From Microbacterium trichothecenolyticum (GTDB lineage: Bacteria; Actinomycetota; Actinomycetes; Actinomycetales; Microbacteriaceae): DNA of 64,000 nucleotides. Within the stretch, counting starts at the first letter, position 1, and every line of letters begins with the position of its first letter. The notes under the pieces were generated by a model. The model worked only from the letters and a program-made list of their open reading frames with translations, did no database searches and was not told the DNA's origin. The stretch spans positions 1 to 64,000 of the forward strand of contig NZ_JYJA01000041.1 of the NCBI RefSeq assembly GCF_000956465.1, in the 5' to 3' direction. Position numbers and translations under genes: made by a program. Shown piece by piece: positions 35,957 to 44,705 of this stretch.

Positions 35957-36922
35957 GTGCGCAAGATCCCCGTTGCCCTGGTTGTCCTGGGACTCGTGAC
36001 CGTCGGCCTGGCCGGATGCTCGCTGCCCGGCTCGTCCGCATCCGACTGCTCGCGTCCCGAGGTCTCGAACCCCGACGTGATGGACCTCATCACCGTCACC
36101 GGCGACACCCAGGACGAGCCTGAGGTCGATCTGTACACGCCCGTGAAGGCTGCGGAGCTCGCCTACGAGGACGTGGTGACCGGTGACGGCACCGCCATCA
36201 CCTCGGTGAACCAGCCGCTGGTGATCGATGTCGCGCTGTTCAGCGGTACGAACGGAGAGATGCTCGCCGCGACCCCGTACGACGGCGACATGTCGCGGGT
36301 GGGCTCGGTCGCGCAGTTCGCCAACTTCCCCGGCTTCGAGGACGCCCTGCACTGCGCCACCGAGGGATCCCGCGTGGCCGTCGCGCTGTCATCCGATGAC
36401 CTCGCCGAGGGCGTCGCGGATCAGGCCGGGCTGGACGACGGAGACGCCCTCGTCGCCGTCATCGACCTCCGCAAGGTGTACCTCGCGGCCGCCGACGGCC
36501 AGAACCAGTTCAACAGCGGCTTCGGGCTGCCCAGCGTCGTGCGTGCGCCCGACGGCCGCCCGGGCCTCATCATCCCCGACGGTGCGGCACCGAGCGACCT
36601 GACGATCCAGACGCTCAAGAAGGGCGACGGCGAGAAGGTCACCGGCGACCAGCCGGTGCGCGTGCACTACACCGGCGTGGTCTGGGGCGAGAACGAGCCG
36701 TTCGACACGACCTGGGACGGCGAGCCGGCATCGCTCACGCTCGACGGCGTGGTGCCCGGATTCGCGAAGGCGCTCGAGGGGCAGACCGTAGGGTCGCAGG
36801 TCATGGTCGTCGTACCGCCCGACCAGGGCTACGGCGACCAGGCGCAGGGCGGCATCCCGGCCGGCTCGACCCTGGTCTTCGTGATCGACATCCTCGGCCT
36901 CGACGCGGTGCCGGCGCAGTAG
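35957..36922 (+). CDS. FKBP-type peptidyl-prolyl isomerase lipoprotein
   Basis: 321 residues. A lipoprotein signal has lipobox GLAGC (Cys21). A divergent FKBP-like domain lies at about 65-175 (VTGDGTAITS...FPGFEDALHCATEGSRV) and a canonical FKBP domain at about 215-317 with VRVHYTGVVWGENEPFDTTW and VVPPDQGYGDQ. It is anchored outside the membrane, where it would assist folding of exported proteins. The tandem arrangement with a degenerate first copy is typical of Micrococcales. The GTG start is leaderless. Confidence 0.87.
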   Translation: MRKIPVALVVLGLVTVGLAGCSLPGSSASDCSRPEVSNPDVMDLITVTGDTQDEPEVDLYTPVKAAELAYEDVVTGDGTAITSVNQPLVIDVALFSGTNGEMLAATPYDGDMSRVGSVAQFANFPGFEDALHCATEGSRVAVALSSDDLAEGVADQAGLDDGDALVAVIDLRKVYLAAADGQNQFNSGFGLPSVVRAPDGRPGLIIPDGAAPSDLTIQTLKKGDGEKVTGDQPVRVHYTGVVWGENEPFDTTWDGEPASLTLDGVVPGFAKALEGQTVGSQVMVVVPPDQGYGDQAQGGIPAGSTLVFVIDILGLDAVPAQ

Positions 36923-36955
36923 CCGGGGGTTCGACGACGCCGACGCGGGCGGCCA

Positions 36956-36961
36956 TAGGAT
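36956..36961 (+). promoter_or_regulatory. Leaderless -10 box, pafBC
   Basis: TAGGAT, 6 nt before the GTG at 36968. Confidence 0.5.
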
Positions 36962-36967
36962 AGGCGA

Positions 36968-37960
36968 GTGCCTGCCATTGCCGCCGCGAAGATCCCGCCC
37001 GAGGAGCGTCTGGTGAACCTCGTGGTGGCTCTCATCGCGACCGATCAGGGTCTCACGAAGGACACCATCCTGACCTCGGTCGCGGGCTACCGCGAGCAGA
37101 GCGAGGCGGGCGCGTCGAAGGACGCGCTCGAGAAGATGTTCGAGCGCGACAAGGAGTCGCTGCGGGGACTCGGCGTTCCGATCGAGACGATCGGCGACTG
37201 GGCAGACCCCGACGATCTCCGCGAGGCGCGCTACCGCGTGCCGAGCGCCGAGTACGAGCTGCCGGAGGACATCGAGTTCACTCCGGCAGAGCTGGCGCTG
37301 CTGACCCTCGCCGGCGGGGTCTGGAGCGAGAGCTCGCTGTCGGACGACGCTCGCAGCGGCCTGCGCAAGATCCGCGCCCTCGGAGACCTGGTCGACGAGC
37401 CCATCATCGGCTTCTCGCCGCGGCTGAGTCTGCGCGACCCCGCATTCCCGGCCCTCCAGCAGGCGATCGAGTCCAGCCGCGTCGTCACCTTCCCCTATCT
37501 CAAGCCGGGGGAGGCCGCACCGCGAACTCGGCGGGTGCAGCCGCTGGCCCTCGTCGAGTACGAGGGTCGATGGCACGTGTTCGGCATCGACCTCGACGTC
37601 CGCGACGACCGCACGTTCCTTCTCGCCCGCATCGTCGGCCCCGTCGCCCTCACCCGCGCGTCCTTCGACCCGGCGCTGCGCGAGGGCGCAGGTGACCGGG
37701 CGCTCGCAGGTCTCGACGAGGTCGCCGCGCGCAACTCGGCGCTGCTGGAGGTCAACCCCGGCACCGAAGCCTCGCTGCGCCTTGCGCGCCGCGCTCAGCC
37801 GGCAGAGCAGGGGATCCGCGTCCCGTACGTCGACGTGCACATCTTCGCCGACGAGCTCGCCTCCTACGGCCCCGAAGTGCGGGTCGTCGAGCCCGCGGAT
37901 CTGCGGGATCGCGTCATCGACCGGCTCGCGGCGACCCGCGACCTCCACGGGGGGACCTGA
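36968..37960 (+). CDS. pafB: WYL-domain regulator PafB
   Basis: 330 residues. The N-terminal winged helix-turn-helix (about 1-90) is followed by a WYL domain with VTFPYLKPGEA and LVEYEGRWHVFGIDLDVRDD, then a WCX extension. With PafC it forms the activator of the RecA/LexA-independent DNA-damage response in mycobacteria. It overlaps pafC by 1 nt (TGATG), so the partners are co-translated. No pafA precedes it, although the gene pair is named after pafA. Confidence 0.88.
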   Translation: MPAIAAAKIPPEERLVNLVVALIATDQGLTKDTILTSVAGYREQSEAGASKDALEKMFERDKESLRGLGVPIETIGDWADPDDLREARYRVPSAEYELPEDIEFTPAELALLTLAGGVWSESSLSDDARSGLRKIRALGDLVDEPIIGFSPRLSLRDPAFPALQQAIESSRVVTFPYLKPGEAAPRTRRVQPLALVEYEGRWHVFGIDLDVRDDRTFLLARIVGPVALTRASFDPALREGAGDRALAGLDEVAARNSALLEVNPGTEASLRLARRAQPAEQGIRVPYVDVHIFADELASYGPEVRVVEPADLRDRVIDRLAATRDLHGGT

Positions 37961-38922
37961 TGAGCGTCCGGCGCCAGCTCGTCGCGACCGATCGCGCGGC
38001 CCTCATGCTGCAGCTCGTGCCGTACCTGATCGGCAAGGGTGAGGTCTCCCTCGCCGAGGCGGCTGACGAGTTCGACGTCTCGCCCGAGCAGATGCGCTCG
38101 ATGGTCGAGAAGCTCACCGTGATCGGCCTTCCGGGCGATCGCGGGTACTGGCAGATGGCGAACGACCTCTTCGACATCGACTGGGACCTGCTCGACGAGC
38201 GCGACCTCATCGTCATCACGAACTCCGTCGGGCTCGAACGCGCGCCGAAGCTGACGGCGCGCGAGGCGGCCGCCCTCCTCGCGGGTCTCCAGCTGGCGCG
38301 GTCGATCCCCGGAGTGGGCGACACCGCGCTCTACGCCGGGCTGCTCGCCAAGCTCGCGCGCGGGGCCTCGGGGATCCCGGCCGAGGTGATCCTCGCGACG
38401 GAGCCCGTCGATGCGGTGCGCGACCTCGTGTCCGATGCGCTGCGGCGCGGAGTGGCGGTCTCCTTCACCTACAAGGCGCCCGACGCGGCACCCACGACCC
38501 GCACCGTCGACCCGGTGAAGGTGCACATCGCGAGCGGGCAGTGGTACCTGCAGGGCTGGTGCCACCTCCGCGAGGCGATGCGCACGTTCCACCTGGACCG
38601 CGTCAGCGACCTCGAGCTCACCGGCATCCCGAGCACGCACGCGGGCGAACAGGCCCCTGACTGGTTCGACACCGACGCAGGCGACGTGGTCGCGCGCATC
38701 CGCTTCGCGGAAGACGTCGCGCCGCTGCTCGGCGACTACCTCGACCGCGCGGCACTCGAGACCGCCGAAGGCGTCACGGTCGCGACCATGCGCGTCGCCG
38801 ACGAGCTCAGCCTCCGGCGCCTGGCGGCACGCCGTGGCGGACTCGTGGAGGTGTTCGAGCCCGCGGCCGCACGCCGCGCCGTCGCCGACTGGGCCGAAGC
38901 GGGCTTGGCGCAATACCGGTGA
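37960..38922 (+). CDS. pafC: WYL-domain regulator PafC
   Basis: 320 residues, a paralogue of PafB with the same order: winged helix (EVSLAEAADEFDVSPEQMRSM), WYL domain (VSFTYKAPDAAPTTRTVDPV and WYLQGWCHLREAMRTFHLDR) and WCX tail. It is the heterodimer partner of PafB and binds promoters of DNA-repair genes. It is translated from the TGATG overlap with pafB. tatA follows after 67 bp with its own TACACT -10 and a proper leader. Confidence 0.88.
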   Translation: MSVRRQLVATDRAALMLQLVPYLIGKGEVSLAEAADEFDVSPEQMRSMVEKLTVIGLPGDRGYWQMANDLFDIDWDLLDERDLIVITNSVGLERAPKLTAREAAALLAGLQLARSIPGVGDTALYAGLLAKLARGASGIPAEVILATEPVDAVRDLVSDALRRGVAVSFTYKAPDAAPTTRTVDPVKVHIASGQWYLQGWCHLREAMRTFHLDRVSDLELTGIPSTHAGEQAPDWFDTDAGDVVARIRFAEDVAPLLGDYLDRAALETAEGVTVATMRVADELSLRRLAARRGGLVEVFEPAAARRAVADWAEAGLAQYR

Positions 38923-38950
38923 GGGCCGTCATGACCCCTCGCCGTCGGGT

Positions 38951-38956
38951 TACACT
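38951..38956 (+). promoter_or_regulatory. -10 box, tatA
   Basis: TACACT, 33 nt before the tatA ATG. The leader carries AAGGAGA at 6 nt from the start, so tatAC-helY is read from a leadered mRNA. Confidence 0.45.
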
Positions 38957-38989
38957 GGACGCACATCCGCACCGACAAGGAGATTCCGC

Positions 38990-39235
38990 ATGGGCGCATT
39001 CGGATGGCCGCACCTTCTGATCATCCTCGCGGTGATCCTGCTCCTGTTCGGGGCTGCGAAGCTGCCGGCTCTGGCCAAGAGCCTCGGTCAGTCCGCCCGG
39101 GTCTTCAAGGGCGAGATGAAGGCGATGAAGGAGGACGACTCCGCGGCGAAGCCGAAGGCCGAGAACGTGGCGTCGGAGACTCCCAAGGCCGACACCCCCG
39201 CGAGCTCGAGCAGCACCGCAGACCCGTCATCCTGA
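38990..39235 (+). CDS. tatA: Sec-independent translocase subunit TatA
   Basis: 81 residues. One N-terminal helix (HLLIILAVILLLFGAAKLP) is followed by an amphipathic helix with the FG hinge and ARVFKGEMKAMKED, then a charged, Ser/Pro-rich tail. It forms the translocation pore of the twin-arginine pathway with TatC. The Tat substrate phosphoesterase in this window depends on it. AAGGAGA precedes the ATG. TatB is not in this cluster, as expected for many actinobacteria that keep it elsewhere. Confidence 0.93.
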   Translation: MGAFGWPHLLIILAVILLLFGAAKLPALAKSLGQSARVFKGEMKAMKEDDSAAKPKAENVASETPKADTPASSSSTADPSS

Positions 39236-39241
39236 CCCACC

Positions 39242-40069
39242 GTGGTCACCACGGATCCACCGCGTATCGAGGAGCCTGAGCAGCCTCGGCGCGACAAGCG
39301 CATGTCCCTCGGAGGGCACCTGCGCGAGCTGCGTCGGCGATTCTTCATCGCCGCGGCCGGCCTCGTCGTCGGCATGGTCGTCGCTTTCCTCATCAGCGGC
39401 TGGGTCATCGACCTGCTGTCGCAGCCGATCGTGCAGATCGCGGGCGAGCGGGGCGACCAGTACATCGCGCTCAACTTCACGACCGTCTCGAGCGGTTTCG
39501 ACCTGCACATGCGGATCGCGTTCGCGATCGGTCTGCTGATCTCCGCGCCCATCTGGCTCTGGCAGATCTGGGCGTTCATCATGCCCGGCCTCACGCGCAA
39601 AGAGATCAGCTACACGGTCGGCTTCCTGGCGGCCGCGATCCCGCTCTTCGTCGCGGGGCTCTACGTCGGTTGGCTGATCATGCCGCACATGGTCGTGCTC
39701 ATGGCCAATTTCGTGCCGAACGACCAGGGCATCGCGCAGTTCTACGACTACGCCACGTACTACGACTTCGTCTTCAAGCTGCTCCTGGTGATCGGTGTCT
39801 CGTTCGTGACGCCGGTGTTCCTGGTAGCGCTGAACCTGGCGGGCGTGGTGTCGGGGCGCGGCATCCTCAAGGGCTGGCGCGTCGCCATCATCGTGATCAC
39901 CGTCTTCGCCGCCGCCGCGACGCCTGCCGCCGACGTCACCTCCATGCTGCTGCTCGCGGGCATCCTGTGCGTGCTCTACTTCGCCGCGGTGGGGCTGTCG
40001 ATGCTGTTCGACCGTCGCAAGGCCAAGCGCGAGCGCGCAGCCGGCCTGCTGCCTCCCGAGGTCTCGTGA
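39242..40069 (+). CDS. tatC: Sec-independent translocase subunit TatC
   Basis: A 275-residue protein with six membrane helices. It recognises the twin-arginine signal. The start region MSLGGHLRELRRRFF and the downstream FAIGLLISAPIWLWQIWAFIMPGL are the family signatures. The C-terminal tail is basic. The GTG start lies 6 nt after the tatA stop, and the stop overlaps the helY GTG as GTGA. Confidence 0.93.
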   Translation: MVTTDPPRIEEPEQPRRDKRMSLGGHLRELRRRFFIAAAGLVVGMVVAFLISGWVIDLLSQPIVQIAGERGDQYIALNFTTVSSGFDLHMRIAFAIGLLISAPIWLWQIWAFIMPGLTRKEISYTVGFLAAAIPLFVAGLYVGWLIMPHMVVLMANFVPNDQGIAQFYDYATYYDFVFKLLLVIGVSFVTPVFLVALNLAGVVSGRGILKGWRVAIIVITVFAAAATPAADVTSMLLLAGILCVLYFAAVGLSMLFDRRKAKRERAAGLLPPEVS

Positions 40070-42564
40070 GCGACGCCGCTCCCGCCGACCGCTACGCACG
40101 AGCGAGCGCGTCGGCACGCCTCGATCGGACGCATCCGATCACGGCCGCCTTCGCCGCCTCCCAGCGGTTCACGCTCGACCCCTTCCAGATCGAAGGATGC
40201 CGCGCCCTCGAAGAAGGCCGCAGCGTCCTGGTGGCCGCGCCCACCGGCGCCGGCAAGACGATCGTCGGCGAGTTCGCGGTGCACCTGGCGATGCGCGAGC
40301 CCGGCGACAAGGCGTTCTACACGACGCCGATGAAGGCGCTGTCGAATCAGAAGTTCCGCGAGCTCCAGGAGGTCTACGGACCCGACGAGGTGGGCCTGCT
40401 CACCGGCGACACCAACATCAACGGCAATGCGCGCATCGTGGTGATGACGACCGAGGTGCTGCGCAACATGCTCTACGCCGACTCACCGGCGCTGCGTGGA
40501 CTCCGCTATGTGGTCATGGACGAGGTGCACTACCTCGCCGATCGCTTCCGCGGCGCGGTGTGGGAGGAGGTCATCATCCACCTGGCACCTGACGTGCGGC
40601 TGATCTCGCTGTCGGCCACCGTCTCGAACGCCGAGGAGTTCGGCGACTGGCTCGACACCGTGCGCGGCGACACCGAAGTCATCGTCTCCGAAACGCGCCC
40701 GGTACCCCTCGAGCAGCACGTGCTCGTGCGCGGCGACCTGCTGCCGCTCTTCGATGACCGCGCCGGCATCGCGACGGCCCAGGTCAACCAGGAGCTCATG
40801 CGCATCCGCTCTTTCAAGGGCCAGAACTTCGAGCGCAATCATCGGGTGCAGGCGTCGAACAGCGCGCGGCAGGCAGGGTACGAGGCATCCCGTCGCCGTC
40901 CGAACCGCGGCGGCAAGCGGCCCGTGCGGTCCGCGAACGTGCAGCGGATCGAGCGCCTCGACCGCCCGGAGGTCGTCGACCTGCTCGCGCGCGCCAACCT
41001 GCTGCCGGCCATCTTCTTCATCTTCAGCAGAGCCGGCTGCGATGCCGCGGTGCAGCAGGTGCGCCGCGCCGGTGTGCGGCTGACCTCTCAGGAGGAGCGT
41101 CGCGAGATCCGCGCGGTGATCGAGGAGCGCACGCGCACCCTCCTCGAGGAGGATCTCGCCGTGCTGGGGTTCTGGGAATGGCGCGACAACCTCGAGCGTG
41201 GTGTGGCCTCTCACCACGCCGGACTCCTGCCGGCGTTCAAGGAGGTCGTCGAGGAGCTCTTCCAGCGCAAGCTCGTGAAGGTCGTCTTCGCCACCGAGAC
41301 GCTCGCGCTCGGCATCAACATGCCCGCACGGACCGTGGTGCTCGAGAAGCTCGAGAAGTTCAACGGCGAAGCCCGTGTCGCCATCACGTCGGGGGAGTAC
41401 ACCCAGCTCACCGGTCGTGCCGGTCGCCGCGGCATCGACGTCGAGGGCCACGCGGTCATCCAGTGGACCGAAGGCCTCGACCCGCAGGCCGTGGCCGCGC
41501 TGGCCTCCCGTCGCACCTACCCGCTCAACTCGAGCTTCCGGCCGACGTACAACATGGCCGTCAACCTCATCGACCAGTTCGGCCGGGCCAAGGCGCGTGA
41601 GATCCTCGAGTCGTCGTTCGCCCAGTTCCAGGCCGACCGTGCCGTCGTCGGGCTCGCCCGGCAGGTCAAGGAGCAGGAGGAGTCGCTCGCCGGGTACGCG
41701 AAGGCGATGACGTGCGATCGCGGCGACTTCGCCGAGTACTCGCGGATCCGCCGTGAGCTGAGCGACGTCGAGAAGCTCAACCGCAAGGACGCCAACGCGT
41801 CGCGGCGCACCCGCGACGAGCGGCTGCGCCGCATCGAGACTCTGCGCAGGCAGATGCAGCGGCATCCGTGCCATCAGTGCCCCGAGCGCGAGCACCATGC
41901 GCGGTGGGCCGAGCGGTACTGGAAGCTCAAGCGCGAGATCGACAAGCTTCGACGCCAGATCGAGACGCGCACCGGCACCGTCGCGCGCATCTTCGACCGT
42001 GTCGTCGACGTGCTCGGCGCGCTCGAGTACGTATCGATCGCCGAGGACGGCGCGACGACGCTGACCCCCGCCGGCCGCACGATGCGTCGCATCTACGGCG
42101 AGCGGGACCTGCTCGTCGCCGAATCGCTGCGGCGTGGCATCTGGAAGGACCTGGATGCCGCATCCCTGGCCGCGCTGGCTTGCTCGCTCGTGTACGAGCC
42201 GAGGCGCGACGACGGCGGCCCGGGGGAGCGAGGGCTGCCGCGCGGTGCATTCCGTCCGGCGTTCGAGGCGACGCTGTCGCTGTGGCAGGAGCTCGACGAC
42301 CTCGAGCAGGAGCACAGGCTGCCCGGCACCGAGCCGGTCTCAGCCGGTCTCGCACAGGCCATGCACACGTGGGCCCGCGGCGGCATGCTCGATCGCGTGC
42401 TGATCGAGGCGGACATGGCGGCCGGCGACTTCGTGCGCTGGTCCAAGCAGACCATCGACCTGCTCGATCAGCTGTCGATCGTCGCCGATCAGCCGATCGC
42501 GGGCACGGCCCGCAAGGCTTTGGATGCCGTGCGCCGCGGCATCGTCGCGTACTCCGGCGTCTAG
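40066..42564 (+). CDS. helY: SKI2/Mtr4-like RNA helicase HelY
   Basis: A 832-residue superfamily 2 helicase. Walker A is VAAPTGAGKTIVGEFAVHLA, motif II is VVMDEVHYLAD, SLSATVSNAEEFGDWL covers motif III, and motif VI is QLTGRAGRRGID. A DSHCT-like helical C-terminus follows. Two CxxC pairs (CHQCPEREHH region) add a small metal site. It is the actinobacterial relative of exosome-associated helicases and probably works in RNA turnover. The GTG overlaps the tatC stop, the usual tatA-tatC-helY arrangement. Confidence 0.88.
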   Translation: MSDAAPADRYARASASARLDRTHPITAAFAASQRFTLDPFQIEGCRALEEGRSVLVAAPTGAGKTIVGEFAVHLAMREPGDKAFYTTPMKALSNQKFRELQEVYGPDEVGLLTGDTNINGNARIVVMTTEVLRNMLYADSPALRGLRYVVMDEVHYLADRFRGAVWEEVIIHLAPDVRLISLSATVSNAEEFGDWLDTVRGDTEVIVSETRPVPLEQHVLVRGDLLPLFDDRAGIATAQVNQELMRIRSFKGQNFERNHRVQASNSARQAGYEASRRRPNRGGKRPVRSANVQRIERLDRPEVVDLLARANLLPAIFFIFSRAGCDAAVQQVRRAGVRLTSQEERREIRAVIEERTRTLLEEDLAVLGFWEWRDNLERGVASHHAGLLPAFKEVVEELFQRKLVKVVFATETLALGINMPARTVVLEKLEKFNGEARVAITSGEYTQLTGRAGRRGIDVEGHAVIQWTEGLDPQAVAALASRRTYPLNSSFRPTYNMAVNLIDQFGRAKAREILESSFAQFQADRAVVGLARQVKEQEESLAGYAKAMTCDRGDFAEYSRIRRELSDVEKLNRKDANASRRTRDERLRRIETLRRQMQRHPCHQCPEREHHARWAERYWKLKREIDKLRRQIETRTGTVARIFDRVVDVLGALEYVSIAEDGATTLTPAGRTMRRIYGERDLLVAESLRRGIWKDLDAASLAALACSLVYEPRRDDGGPGERGLPRGAFRPAFEATLSLWQELDDLEQEHRLPGTEPVSAGLAQAMHTWARGGMLDRVLIEADMAAGDFVRWSKQTIDLLDQLSIVADQPIAGTARKALDAVRRGIVAYSGV

Positions 42565-42602
42565 CGACGCCGACGCGGCGAAGGATGGCCGTTCCGCTCG
42601 CT

Positions 42603-42608
42603 TAGGCT
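42603..42608 (+). promoter_or_regulatory. Leaderless -10 box, lnt
   Basis: TAGGCT, 6 nt before the GTG at 42615. Confidence 0.5.
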
Positions 42609-42614
42609 GATCCC

Positions 42615-44171
42615 GTGCCACCTCGCCCGATCTTCCCGCTGTGGGCGGCGGTCCCCCTCTCGGTGCTGGCCGGAGTGCTGTTCGACCTGGCCTTCCCCTC
42701 GGTCGCGTGGTGGCCGATGGCCTTCGTGTCGGTCGCGCTGGCGCTCCTGACGCTCATCGGGCGGCGGGCGGGGGGAGCGTTCCTGACGGGGCTCGCGTAC
42801 GGTCTCGCGTTCTATCTGCTCAACGTCGACTTCACCGCCGAGTGGGTGGGGCCGCTTCCGTGGCTCGCGCTCTCGGTCCTCGAAGCTCTGTTCGTCGCGG
42901 GCGGAGCGGTGCTCATCTCGCTGGCCTATCGCTGGGTGCCGCAGGTCGTTCCCCGCCGCGGGCGGATTCTGCTGACTGCGGTGCTCGTCGCGGGGCTGTG
43001 GACCGCGAAAGAAGCGGTGATCGGCGGCTTCCCGTATGGAGGATTCCCCTGGGGGCGCGTCGGCACCTCCCAGGTGAACGGCCCGTTCGCCGAGGTGGTC
43101 TCGTGGACCGGCACCGCCGGGCTCACCTTCCTCATCGTCGCGCTCGTCGCCGCCGCGGTGGAACTCGTCAGATCTCCGCGGCGGGCGCGGGGTGGCGGCA
43201 TCCGTCCCTTCCTCCCGGTCGGGGTGCTCGCCCTCGTCGCGACCGCGCTCGTGGTCGTCCCCGCGTGGGCGACGACTCCCGCGGGCTCGATGCGCGTCGC
43301 GAGCGTGCAGGGGAACGGCCCCGCCGGCTACTTCGACGAGCGCGAGGCCGGAGACATCCTGGCCTCGCAGTACGACGCGACGACGCCGCTGTTCGGCGCT
43401 GACGACGTCGACGTCGTGCTCTGGCCGGAGGGGAGCGTGGATGTCGACCCCGCCGGGGCGCCCGTCGTCGCAGCCGCCCTCGACCGCGTGGTCAGGCAGG
43501 TGGGCGCGCCGCTGATCGCCAACCGCATCGACAAGCGCGGCGACGAGTACTTCAACATGTCGTTCCTCTGGCGCGAGGGCACCGGCATCGAGCAGACCTA
43601 CGACAAGCGCAATCCGGTGCCGTTCGGCGAATACGTGCCGGACCGGGAGTTCTACGCGTCCATCGCCCCCGATCTCATCGGGATGATCGGCCGCGACTAC
43701 ACGCCCGGTACGACGCCTCCGGTGTTCGACGTCGACGGCACCCTCGTCGGGCTCGCCATCTGCTTCGACGTCATCTACGACGCGCTCGTCTGGGAGGGTG
43801 CTCGCGACGGTGCGCGCGTCTACCTCTTCCAGACGAACAACGCCGACTTCCGGGGCACCGACGAGAACCTGCAGCAGCTCGCGGTCGCGCGGCTGCGCGC
43901 GATCGAGACGGGCCGCTCCGTCGTCAACCTGTCGACGGTGGGCACGAGTCAGGTGATCGCGCCCGACGGATCCACGATCGACGGACTCCCGGCCGATGAA
44001 CCGGGACACATGCTCACCGACGTGCCCCTGCGGACGGGTCTCACGCCTGCCGTCCTCATCGGGTCGTCGCTGAACGCGCTGCTGTCATGGGGCAGCGTGA
44101 TCGTGCTCGCAGGGCTCGGCATCATCGTGCGGCGGCGCTCCCGCGGGCACGCGAAAACGCCGGCCCCGTAG
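42615..44171 (+). CDS. lnt: Apolipoprotein N-acyltransferase
   Basis: 518 residues. It adds the third acyl chain to the N-terminal cysteine of lipoproteins such as the FKBP protein in this window. Six to seven N-terminal helices (1-210) precede a nitrilase-fold periplasmic domain with the catalytic triad Glu in LWPEGSVDVDP, Lys in YDKRNPVPFGEYVP and Cys in LAICFDVIYD. A last helix anchors the C-terminus. There is no fused dolichol-phosphate mannosyltransferase of the mycobacterial Ppm1 type. The stop codon lies in the loop of the terminator below. Confidence 0.92.
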   Translation: MPPRPIFPLWAAVPLSVLAGVLFDLAFPSVAWWPMAFVSVALALLTLIGRRAGGAFLTGLAYGLAFYLLNVDFTAEWVGPLPWLALSVLEALFVAGGAVLISLAYRWVPQVVPRRGRILLTAVLVAGLWTAKEAVIGGFPYGGFPWGRVGTSQVNGPFAEVVSWTGTAGLTFLIVALVAAAVELVRSPRRARGGGIRPFLPVGVLALVATALVVVPAWATTPAGSMRVASVQGNGPAGYFDEREAGDILASQYDATTPLFGADDVDVVLWPEGSVDVDPAGAPVVAAALDRVVRQVGAPLIANRIDKRGDEYFNMSFLWREGTGIEQTYDKRNPVPFGEYVPDREFYASIAPDLIGMIGRDYTPGTTPPVFDVDGTLVGLAICFDVIYDALVWEGARDGARVYLFQTNNADFRGTDENLQQLAVARLRAIETGRSVVNLSTVGTSQVIAPDGSTIDGLPADEPGHMLTDVPLRTGLTPAVLIGSSLNALLSWGSVIVLAGLGIIVRRRSRGHAKTPAP

Positions 44172-44180
44172 GGCCGGCGT
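44157..44180. terminator. Bidirectional terminator lnt/rbpA
   Basis: ACGCCGGCCC cgta GGGCCGGCGT: a perfect 10-bp stem. Read leftward it is followed by TTTTCGC, a good intrinsic terminator for rbpA. The lnt TAG is partly within the loop. Confidence 0.8.
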
Positions 44181-44195
44181 CGCGCGAAGCGCGGG

Positions 44196-44579
44196 TCAGG
44201 CGCTGAGCTTGTCCACCGTCACGGCCTCGCCGGCGCCGCGGCGGGCGCGGACGTAAGCGAGGCGCTCCTCGAGCAGCTCTTCCAGCTCGGGGATGGTGCG
44301 GCGCTCCAGGAGCATGTCCCAGTGGCTGCGAGGCGTCTTGTCGCCGGAGTGGTCGACGGTCGCGGTGCCGTCGCCGACCCGCAGCAGCGCCTCGGCACCG
44401 CACGTGCGGCACTCCCAGGCGGGCGGAACCTCGGCGTCGGCCGCGAAGGTCAAAGTCGTGTCACGTCCACACGACGTGCACGAGTAGATGTGCTGTGCGC
44501 GCTCATGGAACACGACGCCCTCTTCGCTCTGTAGGCTCTGGGCGCCGAGTCGGATGCCGCGCAGGCTGCGGTCTGCCAT
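44196..44579 (-). CDS. rbpA: RNA polymerase-binding protein RbpA
   Basis: A 127-residue actinobacterial transcription factor that binds RNA polymerase and the principal sigma factor and stabilises open complexes. The core has two CxxC pairs (CTSCGR and CRTCGAEA), then the basic linker and sigma-interaction helix HWDMLLERRTIPELEELLEERL. The start MADRSLRGIRLG is fixed by homology and GAGAGGA at 7 nt. Its presence explains tolerance of promoters with weak -35 boxes, as seen in this window. Confidence 0.95.
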   Translation of the reverse strand: MADRSLRGIRLGAQSLQSEEGVVFHERAQHIYSCTSCGRDTTLTFAADAEVPPAWECRTCGAEALLRVGDGTATVDHSGDKTPRSHWDMLLERRTIPELEELLEERLAYVRARRGAGEAVTVDKLSA

Positions 44580-44705
44580 TTTGTGGTCCTCTCGTCGCTG
44601 TACAGGTATAACGAAGTGACCTGAGCGGATCATCCGAAGGGGCCCTGTTCATCGACCTTTCACAGTCGATGCACAGGGGGAGATGCGGACCGTTACCACC
44701 CCATG

